Of a stretch of DNA of 64,000 nt, positions 53,433 through 61,598 are shown one piece after another (positions within the stretch are counted from its first letter, which is position 1; every line of letters starts with the position of its first letter). The translations under genes were made by a program, and so were the position numbers. The stretch covers positions 930,001 to 994,000 of the forward strand of contig NZ_OZ221288.1 of assembly GCF_965118125.1 (NCBI RefSeq). The letters run 5' to 3'. This stretch comes from Pararobbsia alpina_A. Its GTDB lineage: Bacteria; Pseudomonadota; Gammaproteobacteria; Burkholderiales; Burkholderiaceae. The notes below the pieces were generated by a model. The model was not told where the DNA came from. It did no database searches and saw only the letters and a list, made by a program, of their open reading frames with translations.

Positions 53433-54653
53433 TTAAGGCTTGACGGTCGCCGTGACCTTCGTCAGCTTGAACAGATCAGCCGGAGCCTGGCAGTGCTGGC
53501 AATTGACACCCGGTACATCAGGCGCTTGCTTGACGACGTCAGCCGGCAGCGGCTGAATCGTCGCTCCCGGCGTCGGCGTACCGTTCAACGCCGAATTCAG
53601 CGACAGTTCCGGCGTCAGAACAGGATCGAACACTTCCGTGTTGAACGAATCGGGCACCCTGGTCGAGGGGAAGGCGTTGCAGCCATCGACAAACTTGTCG
53701 CCCGAGCACACCTTGACCTTATCGGCCGGCACCCATGGCAGCGGATATTCGATGTTATGGACCGTCACCTTCCGCTTGCCGGTCAGCTCTTCCATCATGA
53801 GCTTGAACGCATAGCCGGACACATTGATCGGGTCGCCGGACGAAATGCCGTCGAGTCCGCGCTTGCGCAGATCGGGATTGGCAAGCGCCAGACGGAAGCC
53901 GTTGGTGTTTTCGCCGGTGACCGGCACGAGCTTCTTCTGGCCGCTTGCGAGCATGGCGGCCACGATGCCGTCCTCACCGTTTTCGCCGAAGATCGCATCG
54001 ACGTCCGGATGCGCAGCCAGCGCCTTCGCGGTTTCCTGCTGCGTCGTCTGGCTATTCCACATGCCGTAGTACTCGGCGACGATCTTGATGCCCGGATACT
54101 GCTTGAACACGCTCATCGCGCCGTCGTAGTTCATCTTGTCGACGGAATTGCCAGCCACGCCCCGGTCGATAAAGACATTGCCCTTGCCATTGAGCTTGTT
54201 CACGAGCCATTGCGCCGTATTCGGTGCAAAGCCGGCGGTGATATAGCTCACCGTTCGTGCGCATGGTTCGGTCACGGTGCCGCTATACGTGTACACCAGT
54301 ACATGCTTCTCGCACGCCTCGTGGATCGCGCGATTCAGGCCGGTGGCCGAAATCGGGAACGTGATGATTGCGTCCGCACCCGCCGACACCATGCTCTGAT
54401 ACGCAGCGGCCTGTGCTTGCACGTCCGTCCCCGAAATCACCGTCTTCAGTTCGACGAGCTTGTCATAAGGCGGTGTCGCGGCCAGCGCCTTGATCAGGTT
54501 CGAGGTCTCTGTCTGATAACCGTTGCCGCTATAGCTCATGCTCAGATAGACCTTGAACTTCTTCGGCGGTGTCTGCGCGTGCGCAGCGCCGCTCAGCACG
54601 GCCGCTGTCGAAAGCGCAAGCGCGCAGGTCTTCAGGAAAAGGCGAAAATTCAT
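53433..54653 (-). CDS. Periplasmic sugar-binding protein of an RbsB-type ABC transporter
   Basis: The 406-residue precursor has a signal peptide (FRLFLKTCALALSTAAVLSG, cleavage after AHA). It has the type I periplasmic-binding fold: VYLSMSYSGNGYQTETSNLIKAL, QAQAAAYQSMVSAGADAIITFP, FIDRGVAGNSVDKM and AIFGENGEDGIVAAML. It is about 80-100 residues longer than RbsB-type proteins. The C-terminal extension has a Pro-rich stretch and a CxxC (NCQHCQAP). GGAGG precedes the ATG, which fixes the start. It is the last gene before the terminator in an operon with two permeases and an ATPase. The ligand is probably a sugar or polyol. Confidence 0.88.
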   Translation of the reverse strand: MNFRLFLKTCALALSTAAVLSGAAHAQTPPKKFKVYLSMSYSGNGYQTETSNLIKALAATPPYDKLVELKTVISGTDVQAQAAAYQSMVSAGADAIITFPISATGLNRAIHEACEKHVLVYTYSGTVTEPCARTVSYITAGFAPNTAQWLVNKLNGKGNVFIDRGVAGNSVDKMNYDGAMSVFKQYPGIKIVAEYYGMWNSQTTQQETAKALAAHPDVDAIFGENGEDGIVAAMLASGQKKLVPVTGENTNGFRLALANPDLRKRGLDGISSGDPINVSGYAFKLMMEELTGKRKVTVHNIEYPLPWVPADKVKVCSGDKFVDGCNAFPSTRVPDSFNTEVFDPVLTPELSLNSALNGTPTPGATIQPLPADVVKQAPDVPGVNCQHCQAPADLFKLTKVTATVKP

Positions 54654-54687
54654 GTGTGTCCTCCAATATGGCGTCCGGTCGAACCGG

Positions 54688-55767
54688 TCATTCGCGTTGT
54701 TTGTTGCTGCTTTGTGGAGTGCTGCGTGGTGTGGAACGGCTGAAGCCACTTCGTTTGATGAGTTGCATAAGGTCATCGCGCAGGAGCACGAGCGCGAGGA
54801 AAATCACGACACCGTAGATGATCGTTCGCCAGCCTTCCGCGATACCGAGGGATGAAACGAGCGTGGACAATGTGGTCAGTAGAATGGCGCCGGCTGCCGC
54901 ACCGAGATAGATGCCCCGACCTCCGACGATGGAAGTGCCACCAACGACGACAGCCGCGACCGATGGCAACAGATAGCTCTGGCCGAGCGTCAGCGTCACG
55001 CCGCGCACGTAGCCGAGCATCAGGATCCCGGCGAGCCCGGCGCTGGCGCCGCTGATTGCGTGCGCCGCGATCGTCAGGCGATGCACCGGCAGACCTGCCA
55101 CGAAGGCCGCGGTCGGATTGGTGCCGAGCGCATAGACTTTGCGCCCGAAACTCGTGCGTATCTGCAGAAAGCACCCTGCGGCGGTGCCCAGCACCATCAG
55201 ATACAGGATCGGCGTGCCCATCGCCGTGGTCGCGAACAGGGACGACAATGCAGCGGACGGCTGCCCCGTCGGGGTGCCCTGCGTAAAGCCCAGCGTCACG
55301 CCGTAGAGAATCACGCCCATCGCAAGCGTCATGATGAACGGCGGGATTTTCACGAGACTCACACCGATTCCGCTGCACGCCCCCAGTGCGGCCGTGATCA
55401 GCAGGATCGCCGGCACACCCCACAGCACCGACGAAGCTGATGGTCCGCCGATCCATTTGAAAGCCAGCACGCCTCCAAGCGTCATCATCGACGCGACGCT
55501 GAGATCGAGGCCGCCCAGCAGAATCACCATCTGCTGACCGAACGCGACCACCATCAGGAAACTCGAAATCACGAGAATCGCCTTCATCTGCGTCAGGCTG
55601 CCGAAGTTCGGCCCCAACGCGCGTGAAGCGACGATCAGCACAAACGAAATCGCCAGCAGGGCGATCGCCGTACGCATATCGCGATCGATACGGCCGAGCA
55701 GGCCTGGCGACGCTTCGCCGCCGCGCGTGTCGGCAGGCCGGCCGTCAGTTAATGGCGTCTCTGTCAT
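54688..55767 (-). CDS. Sugar ABC transporter permease (RbsC type) 1
   Basis: The 359 residues have eight to ten helices of the BPD_transp_2 family: VVAFGQQMVILLGGLDLSVASMMTLG (the GGLDLSV motif), PPFIMTLAMGVILYGVTLGFT, YALGTNPTAAFVAG and VVGGTSIVGGRG. This is the inner-membrane channel of ribose/galactose-type importers. Its ATG overlaps the stop of the neighbouring permease gene (ATGA). The C-terminal tail is Ser/Arg/Gln-rich. With the second permease it probably forms a heterodimer. Confidence 0.9.
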   Translation of the reverse strand: MTETPLTDGRPADTRGGEASPGLLGRIDRDMRTAIALLAISFVLIVASRALGPNFGSLTQMKAILVISSFLMVVAFGQQMVILLGGLDLSVASMMTLGGVLAFKWIGGPSASSVLWGVPAILLITAALGACSGIGVSLVKIPPFIMTLAMGVILYGVTLGFTQGTPTGQPSAALSSLFATTAMGTPILYLMVLGTAAGCFLQIRTSFGRKVYALGTNPTAAFVAGLPVHRLTIAAHAISGASAGLAGILMLGYVRGVTLTLGQSYLLPSVAAVVVGGTSIVGGRGIYLGAAAGAILLTTLSTLVSSLGIAEGWRTIIYGVVIFLALVLLRDDLMQLIKRSGFSRSTPRSTPQSSNKQRE

Positions 55768-56774
55768 GAACGCACCTCGCCGCGTGTGCTGATACGTGCA
55801 AAGAACACCGCGACAACCACAGCGGCAATCATGACCACGCCTTGAAAAATGCCCGTATAGAACGACGACACGCCTGTTGAGAACAACACCTTCTGCAGCA
55901 ATGTCAACGTCAACGCTCCAAGGATCGAACCGGCGACACCGCCGCGCCCGCCCGAGAACGATGTGCCGCCCAGTGCGATCGCGGCAAAGACCAGCAGCAG
56001 ATACGGGTCGCCGGCGTTGGGTGTGCCGGTCGCAGTCAATGCGGTCAGCATGAAGCCGGCCAGGCCATAGCACACGCCGGCCAGCATATAGGCCACCAGC
56101 TTCACACGCCGCGTCGGCACGCCGGCCAGCACGGCGGCCGTTTCATCAGCGCCGGTCGCGTAGAGCCCCACCCCCCAGTCCGTGCGGCGCAGGATGCGCC
56201 AGGTCGCGTAGACGACCACGACGATCGCCAGTGCGACAGGCACTACATCGCCGACGCGTCCGGTCATCGCGTAGTTCATGAAGTCCGATACATTGCCGCC
56301 CGGCGCATCGAGAATCAGCAGCGTGATGCCCGAACACACGATCATCGAAGCGAGCGTCAGCGTGATCGACTGCAGGTTCCAGTAGGCGACGAAATAGCCA
56401 TTGATCGCACCGACGACGGCGCCGGTCACGACCGCGATCACAGCGCCTTCAAGCGCTCCGGTCGCTCCGTCGCCGGCGAGCACCGCGACGAGCACATTGG
56501 TCAGCGAAATGACGCCCGCCACCGAGAGATCGAAGCCGCGTGTAAGCACGACCAGCGTGCCGCCCGCGGCGGCCAGGGCCAACGGCAGGCTGTTGTTAAG
56601 AATGTCCGTCAGCACGCTTCCGCTCAATGCATCCGCTTGTGTCGCCGCGAAAATCACGGTCAACACAATCAGGATCGCGACGATGATCGTGGTGCCGTCA
56701 CCGAGCACGCGACGCAGCCATGGATCGGGCCGCAAGGCGCCGTCGGCGTCTGAAACTTGAATGGATGACTTCAC
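55764..56774 (-). CDS. Sugar ABC transporter permease (RbsC type) 2
   Basis: The 336 residues have the same BPD_transp_2 pattern: GGTLVVLTRGFDLSVAGVISLTN, LQSITLTLASMIVCSGITLLIL, YATGADETAAVLAGVP and ALGGTSFSGGRGGVAGS. It is a distinct paralogue, not a recent copy, of the permease downstream. Its ATG overlaps the ATPase stop, so translation through the three transporter genes is coupled. Confidence 0.9.
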   Translation of the reverse strand: MKSSIQVSDADGALRPDPWLRRVLGDGTTIIVAILIVLTVIFAATQADALSGSVLTDILNNSLPLALAAAGGTLVVLTRGFDLSVAGVISLTNVLVAVLAGDGATGALEGAVIAVVTGAVVGAINGYFVAYWNLQSITLTLASMIVCSGITLLILDAPGGNVSDFMNYAMTGRVGDVVPVALAIVVVVYATWRILRRTDWGVGLYATGADETAAVLAGVPTRRVKLVAYMLAGVCYGLAGFMLTALTATGTPNAGDPYLLLVFAAIALGGTSFSGGRGGVAGSILGALTLTLLQKVLFSTGVSSFYTGIFQGVVMIAAVVVAVFFARISTRGEVRS

Positions 56775-58315
56775 GATAAATGCACTCCCTGTCCTGCCGC
56801 GAGCGCGACCAGATGCGGCTCGGTCAGACTGTCGCCGGCCGCCTCGCCCGCGACGCGGCCACCGTAGACAACGACACAGCGATCGACGAGCTGGATCAGC
56901 TCCGCCAATTCCGTCGAATAGACGAGCGCCGCACCGCCTTGCGCAACAAAATCCCGGATCACGCCGTAGATCACGGCCTTGGTACCGACATCGACGCCAC
57001 GCGTCGGATCGAACAACACAAGATGGCGCGGGCCTGCCATCAAGACACGCCCGATCAGCGCCTTTTGTTGATTGCCGCCCGATAGCGCGCCGATCTTGAG
57101 TTTCAGATAACGGCTGGCGAGATCGACGCGCGTCGCTTCCTGGCTGACAGCCGCGCGTTCGCGCCGGCTGCTGACGATACCGAAACGTCCGAGCTTGCCG
57201 AGTATCGGCAGCGCCATATTGCTGTCGGTGCGCAACCCCAGAAACACACCTTCGGTCTTGCGCTCTTCAGGCACGAAGCCAATGCCCGCGCGCGCCGCAT
57301 CGGCCGGATTCGCAAGACGCACGACACGTCCGTCGACGCGGATTTCGCCCTGACGCACCGGCGTCAGCCCGGCGAGCATGCGAAACAAATCGCGCTGCCC
57401 CTGCCCTTCGAGGCCAGCCACGCCGACGATCTCGCCCTGTTTCACGCTCAGGCTGATCTGCTCGACCTGCCCGCCAGACAGATCCGTGACACCGAAGGCT
57501 TCCGACGTCGATACCTGCGCCTGACTGCGCCCCGCATGCACTTCGCGTGCCGCCGAGCCCACCATCATCTTGAAGATGCCCGCATCTTCGATACCGGCGA
57601 GCGAGACCGTCTCGATGCTCTCGCCATTGCGCAGCACCGTGCCGCGACGGCAGAGGCGACGCACTTCCGACAGACGGTGCGAGATATAGAGCACGCCTGT
57701 GCCGGACGCCGTGAGACGTTCAAGAATGTCGAACAGCCAGGTCGGATCGGACAGTGCGGCAGTCGGCTCGTCGAGCACGAGCAGGCGAGGACGACGTGCA
57801 ACGGCACGCGTGATTTCGACGCGTTGCTTCTCAGCCAGCGACAGCGCACTTACCTGCACGCTCGGATGAATATGGCCGAGTCCGTACTCCTCAAGAATAA
57901 TGGCCGCACGAGCCTGGCTATCCTTGACCGACACGAGCCCTGCCTTGCCTCGAGCCTGCCGCGGCAACATCAGGTTTTCCGCCACGCTCAGGTTGGGCAG
58001 CAGACTCAGCTCCTGAAACGCCGTGGAGACGCCTGCCGCGCGCGCGGCCATCGGATCCGCGGGACGATACGCCTGACCGTCGAGCATTAACGCGCCCGTG
58101 TCCGGTGTCACGATGCCGGATAGCACCTTCACGATCGTCGACTTGCCCGCACCGTTTTCGCCGAGCAACGCGTGGACTTCGCCGGCTTCGATATCGAACG
58201 ACACACGGCGCACGGCGATCGTTGCGCCATACGACTTCGCGACGTCCTGGATATCGAGGATCTTCGGCGCACCGGATACGGCGCGTGCCGTCGTTTGCGC
58301 CGTGGGATCAGCCAT
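56771..58315 (-). CDS. Sugar ABC transporter ATP-binding protein (RbsA/MglA type, two ABC domains)
   Basis: The 514 residues carry two ABC modules. The first has Walker A GENGAGKST, signature LSLAEKQRVEITRA and Walker B LLVLDEPTAAL. The second starts around LSVKQGEIVGVAGLEGQGQ, with a degenerate Walker A as usual for RbsA, and ends IGALSGGNQQKALIGRVLMAGPRHLVLFDPTRGVDVG. It drives uptake through the two permeases. The start at 58315 overlaps the stop of the SDR gene; an in-frame ATG at 58330 is also possible. Confidence 0.9.
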   Translation of the reverse strand: MADPTAQTTARAVSGAPKILDIQDVAKSYGATIAVRRVSFDIEAGEVHALLGENGAGKSTIVKVLSGIVTPDTGALMLDGQAYRPADPMAARAAGVSTAFQELSLLPNLSVAENLMLPRQARGKAGLVSVKDSQARAAIILEEYGLGHIHPSVQVSALSLAEKQRVEITRAVARRPRLLVLDEPTAALSDPTWLFDILERLTASGTGVLYISHRLSEVRRLCRRGTVLRNGESIETVSLAGIEDAGIFKMMVGSAAREVHAGRSQAQVSTSEAFGVTDLSGGQVEQISLSVKQGEIVGVAGLEGQGQRDLFRMLAGLTPVRQGEIRVDGRVVRLANPADAARAGIGFVPEERKTEGVFLGLRTDSNMALPILGKLGRFGIVSSRRERAAVSQEATRVDLASRYLKLKIGALSGGNQQKALIGRVLMAGPRHLVLFDPTRGVDVGTKAVIYGVIRDFVAQGGAALVYSTELAELIQLVDRCVVVYGGRVAGEAAGDSLTEPHLVALAAGQGVHLS

Positions 58316-59066
58316 TGTAGACACCGCCATCGATACCGAATGCCTGTGCGGTCACGTACGCCGACTCGTCAGATGCGAGATAGACGAAGAGCGGCGCAAT
58401 TTCCGCCGCATCCGCCTGACGACCCAGCGGCACGAGCGATTCGATTTTCTGCTGCTGAGCGCTGGCACCGCCCATGAAGTCGATCGCGGGCTGATTGAAC
58501 GCCGTATCGACCCAACCCGGGCAAATCGCATTGACGCGGATGTTTGCTGGCGCGAGCTCGAGCGCAAGCGCCGTCGTGAACGAAATCACGGCGCCTTTGG
58601 ACGCGGAGTACGCTACCAATCCCGGACCGCCGCGTTTGCCGGCGAGCGAGGACATATTAATGATCGACCCCTTGCCCGCGCGTTTCAGATGCGGAATCGC
58701 ATGCTTGGCGCCGAAGAAATGCGCGCGTGCGTTGACGGCGAAGAGCGCATCCCAATTGGCCTGATCAAACTCCGCGATCGCGCCCGAGCGCTGCAAGCCA
58801 GCGTTTTGCGCGAGCACATCGAGTCCGCCGAGCCATGCAGCGCCCGCTTCAATCAACGCGGCCACACTCTCTTCGCGCGTCACGTCGACCTGCACGAAAT
58901 GCGTGGCGGCGCCGAGTTCCTCGGCGACGGCGCGTCCCGCTTTCTCGTCGATATCGCCAATGACCACGCGCGCGCCTTCGGCAATGAAGCTGCGCACCGC
59001 TTCCTTGCCGATATTGCCGATCGCACCCGTGATGACGATGCGCTTTCCATTAAGACGGCCTGCCAT
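58308..59066 (-). CDS. SDR family dehydrogenase of the sugar cluster
   Basis: The 252-residue SDR has TGAIGNIGKEAV (cofactor loop), QNAGLQRSG, a catalytic Ser in INMSSLAG and YSASK, with a C-terminal ASDESAYVTAQAFGIDGG. Asp-Ile-Asp after the second strand suggests NAD preference. CAGGAG precedes the ATG. It lies 20 bases after the alpha/beta-hydrolase gene and overlaps the ATPase gene. In this operon it most likely oxidises the imported sugar or polyol, perhaps to a lactone, which is inferred from context. Confidence 0.9.
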   Translation of the reverse strand: MAGRLNGKRIVITGAIGNIGKEAVRSFIAEGARVVIGDIDEKAGRAVAEELGAATHFVQVDVTREESVAALIEAGAAWLGGLDVLAQNAGLQRSGAIAEFDQANWDALFAVNARAHFFGAKHAIPHLKRAGKGSIINMSSLAGKRGGPGLVAYSASKGAVISFTTALALELAPANIRVNAICPGWVDTAFNQPAIDFMGGASAQQQKIESLVPLGRQADAAEIAPLFVYLASDESAYVTAQAFGIDGGVYNG

Positions 59067-59086
59067 GACAACTCCTGAATAAAGGC

Positions 59087-59893
59087 TCAATGACTGCCCG
59101 CACCGTTCGACTGGGTCAGCAGAAAATGTTCGATGGCCGGATTGCACAGTTCGGGACGCTCCATCGTTGGCATATGCGCCGCCGCGGGAGTCGTCAGTAG
59201 CTGAGCGCCGGGAATGGCCTGCGCAATCCGCTCAAGCACGGGAAGCGGCGTCGAGGTGTCTTCTTCGCCCGCCACCACGAGCGTCGGGACCGTGATGCGG
59301 CCAAGCACAGCCGCGAGCTCCATATCGCGGATCGCCGCTGCGCTGCCGGCATAGCCATCGAGCGATGTACCCATCACCATGGCGCGCATCTTTTCGACGA
59401 GTGCGGGTTGTTCCTGCCGGAACGACGGGGTGATCCATCGATCGACCGTCGCGTTGACGAGCGGTACGATGCCGAGTTCGCGCGCTTCACGCACGCGGGC
59501 ATCCCACGACGCCTTTGGCGCATCGCTGGTGGTGGCGCACAGCGTGAGGCTCGCGAGACGTTCTCCGTGCCAGGCACCGAGATATTGGCCGATCATGCCG
59601 CCCAGTGACAGCCCGATGTAGTGCGCTTGCGCGATGCCAAGCGCGTCCATCAGTGCGAGCACGTCCTGTGCAAGCAGCGCAAGCGAATAGTCGCCTGCCG
59701 TACTGCCCGAGCCGCCGTGGCCGCGAATGTCATAGCAGAGCACGGAAAACGAACGGGACAAGGCATTGACCTGCGGCTCCCACATCGACAGGTCAGCCGC
59801 GAGCCCGTGACTCAGGACGACCGTCGGCGCACCCGGCGTGCCCGTCAGCGAATAGCAGATCTCGATGCCATTCGTTTCGGCCCTTCGAATCAT
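59087..59893 (-). CDS. Alpha/beta hydrolase, 3-oxoadipate enol-lactonase/PcaD-like
   Basis: The 268 residues have VVLSHGLAADLSMW (oxyanion HG), the nucleophile elbow GLSLGGMIG, Asp in VAGEEDTSTP and His in AAHMPTMERP. The pattern closely resembles PcaD and lactonases of the same fold. With the SDR it could open the lactone formed by sugar oxidation, which is inference. The start is at the ATG after GGAG; the open frame continues about 113 codons upstream through the intergenic region without conserved sequence. It is the first gene of the six-gene operon and divergent from a GntR regulator. Confidence 0.87.
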   Translation of the reverse strand: MIRRAETNGIEICYSLTGTPGAPTVVLSHGLAADLSMWEPQVNALSRSFSVLCYDIRGHGGSGSTAGDYSLALLAQDVLALMDALGIAQAHYIGLSLGGMIGQYLGAWHGERLASLTLCATTSDAPKASWDARVREARELGIVPLVNATVDRWITPSFRQEQPALVEKMRAMVMGTSLDGYAGSAAAIRDMELAAVLGRITVPTLVVAGEEDTSTPLPVLERIAQAIPGAQLLTTPAAAHMPTMERPELCNPAIEHFLLTQSNGAGSH

Positions 59894-59986
59894 GTCTCCA
59901 CACCCTTGTTCAGCGTTGCGCGATCGATGTAGCGCGGTGATTTCGCCGGCGCTTCGATCGCGAGGTGAGCCAGTCTTGATTTTGGC

Positions 59987-59998
59987 GACAATTTTGTC
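59987..59998. promoter_or_regulatory. Putative GntR operator between divergent genes
   Basis: The near-palindrome GACAA-TT-TTGTC lies in the 308-base gap between the hydrolase operon and the GntR gene. A further inverted repeat, TGGCT-TTTTT-AGCCA, lies at 60034-60048. Either could be the site of the adjacent FCD-type regulator. The rest of the gap shows no gene. Confidence 0.4.
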
Positions 59999-60201
59999 AA
60001 TAAAACTGTCGTCAAGGTTTACGCCAATACTGTTGGCTTTTTTAGCCAGTAGAATGCGTGCCTTATAAACCGGTAAAAGGCCCCGTTTTCGGCATCGACC
60101 AGGCCTGCGCGAATGGAACAGGTCGAAGCGCGGCTGGCACGCCCGCGAACACGCGGGCACCGCTGAAGCGCCCTGATAGCGCGAACATTGAGGAACATCG
60201 A

Positions 60202-60867
60202 TTGGTAACAAAAACGGACCTTCAGGCGGCACAACTGGTCGAAGCGATCAAGTCGGACATCATCATTGGACGGCTCAGACCGCATCAGAGACTGGTCGAA
60301 GAGGAAATCAGCGCGCAGTTCAACGTGTCGCGGCATGTGTCGCGCGCGGCGCTTGTACATCTCGACCGCATGGGGCTCGTCACGCGCCGGCCGAATCGCG
60401 GCGTGATCGTGCGTGATTTCTCGATCGAGCAAGTCGAGCAGATTTATGAAGTCAGGATGATCCTGCAGCGCGAGGCGGCAGCCCGCGTGCCGATGCCTGC
60501 ACGTCCCGATGCGATCAGGGAAATTGAAGCCATCCACATCGAGTACTGCCGTGAACTCGATGCGGGGAATCTGCTTCAGGTCAACGTGCTCAACGATGCG
60601 TTCCATCGCCGCATCTGGGCCACCTGCCCGAACCAGTATCTGGCCGAAACCATCGAGAAACTGTGGGTCGAGACCACCGGTATTCGCTGGTACGGCGTCG
60701 GCGATCCGCAATTGCTTTCGCACTCGCGCGAGCACCACGCGACCATGATCGAGCAACTGAAAAATGGCGACCGAGAGGGCTTCGTGGCGCTTGCCGTCGA
60801 TCACATCATGCCGCCGCTCGAAGCGTTCCGCCGCGCGCATCGCATGAGTTCGACGTTCAGCGCCTGA
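60202..60867 (+). CDS. GntR family regulator, FCD type
   Basis: The protein has the winged helix-turn-helix of GntR (AIKSDIIIGRLRPHQRLVEEEISAQFNVSRHVSRAALVHLDRMGLVTRRPNRGVIV). A helical FCD ligand domain follows, with metal-type residues (NDAFHRRIWATC, HSREHHATMIEQL, AVDHI). FCD regulators often sense sugar acids or carboxylates. The start is taken as a TTG at 60202 with AGGA upstream, giving 221 residues and the normal N-terminus. A GTG at 60058 would add 48 residues of no known type. It is divergent from the six-gene sugar operon, its likely target, and 24 bases upstream of the MBL-fold gene. Confidence 0.85.
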   Translation: MVTKTDLQAAQLVEAIKSDIIIGRLRPHQRLVEEEISAQFNVSRHVSRAALVHLDRMGLVTRRPNRGVIVRDFSIEQVEQIYEVRMILQREAAARVPMPARPDAIREIEAIHIEYCRELDAGNLLQVNVLNDAFHRRIWATCPNQYLAETIEKLWVETTGIRWYGVGDPQLLSHSREHHATMIEQLKNGDREGFVALAVDHIMPPLEAFRRAHRMSSTFSA

Positions 60868-60891
60868 ACGCTTCGCACACGAGGACACCGC

Positions 60892-61581
60892 ATGAAGCCG
60901 ACGTACGACATCCTGGTGCAGGGCAATGCCCTGCGTCTTAAGCACGATTTTCTCGGCATCGCGAACATCACACTGATTCGCAGCCGCGACGGCCTGATGC
61001 TGTTCGATACAGGTGGCTTCGTCTCTCGCCTTGGCCTGTTGAAGGCCTTGCGCGATCGCGGTCTTGCTCCGTCCGACATCGGCACTGTGTTCCTGTCGCA
61101 CTTGCATTTCGATCACGCGCACAACGTCGATCTGTTTCCTCATGCACGGTTTCTCGTCAGCGAGCGCGAGTGGGAATATGCCGCCCATCCGCACCCGAAC
61201 GACCTGCTGATGCCGTGGGGCATTCGCGAGCAGTTGTCGAAATCGCGCGTGGAATTCCTCAATGGCGAGGGCCAGCTCGATGAAGGCGTGACGTACTTTC
61301 CCGCGCCCGGCCATACTCCGGGTTGCTGCGGCATCGAACTGGAAACCGCCGATCGAGGGCGCGTCGTCCTCGCGGGCGACGCGATCAAATACGCCAAGGA
61401 AGCGATTCTCAAGCGCTGCGACATGGCGTTCGACGAGGTCGACGTAGGCACACGCACGATCAAGCGCATCCTGGAACGCGCGGACCGCATCGTCCCCGGC
61501 CACCACCCCGAACTGATCCGGCAAGAGGATGGCAGCTTCGTCTGGGAAGAAGCCGCGCCATTCGAATTGCTCGTGCGCTGA
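60892..61581 (+). CDS. MBL-fold metallohydrolase (lactonase-like)
   Basis: The 229 residues have the metallo-beta-lactamase motif LSHLHFDHAHN (HxHxDH), a His in APGHTPGCCG, an Asp in VLAGDAIKY and a C-terminal VPGHHPEL, so two metal ions are likely. The size and motif spacing resemble AhlD/AttM-type lactonases. GAGGACACC precedes the ATG. It follows the GntR gene by 24 bases. In this cluster a role on a sugar lactone or acyl intermediate is inferred; quorum-signal lactonase activity is the alternative. Confidence 0.87.
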   Translation: MKPTYDILVQGNALRLKHDFLGIANITLIRSRDGLMLFDTGGFVSRLGLLKALRDRGLAPSDIGTVFLSHLHFDHAHNVDLFPHARFLVSEREWEYAAHPHPNDLLMPWGIREQLSKSRVEFLNGEGQLDEGVTYFPAPGHTPGCCGIELETADRGRVVLAGDAIKYAKEAILKRCDMAFDEVDVGTRTIKRILERADRIVPGHHPELIRQEDGSFVWEEAAPFELLVR

Positions 61582-61598
61582 ACGCGGCACGGTTTCCC

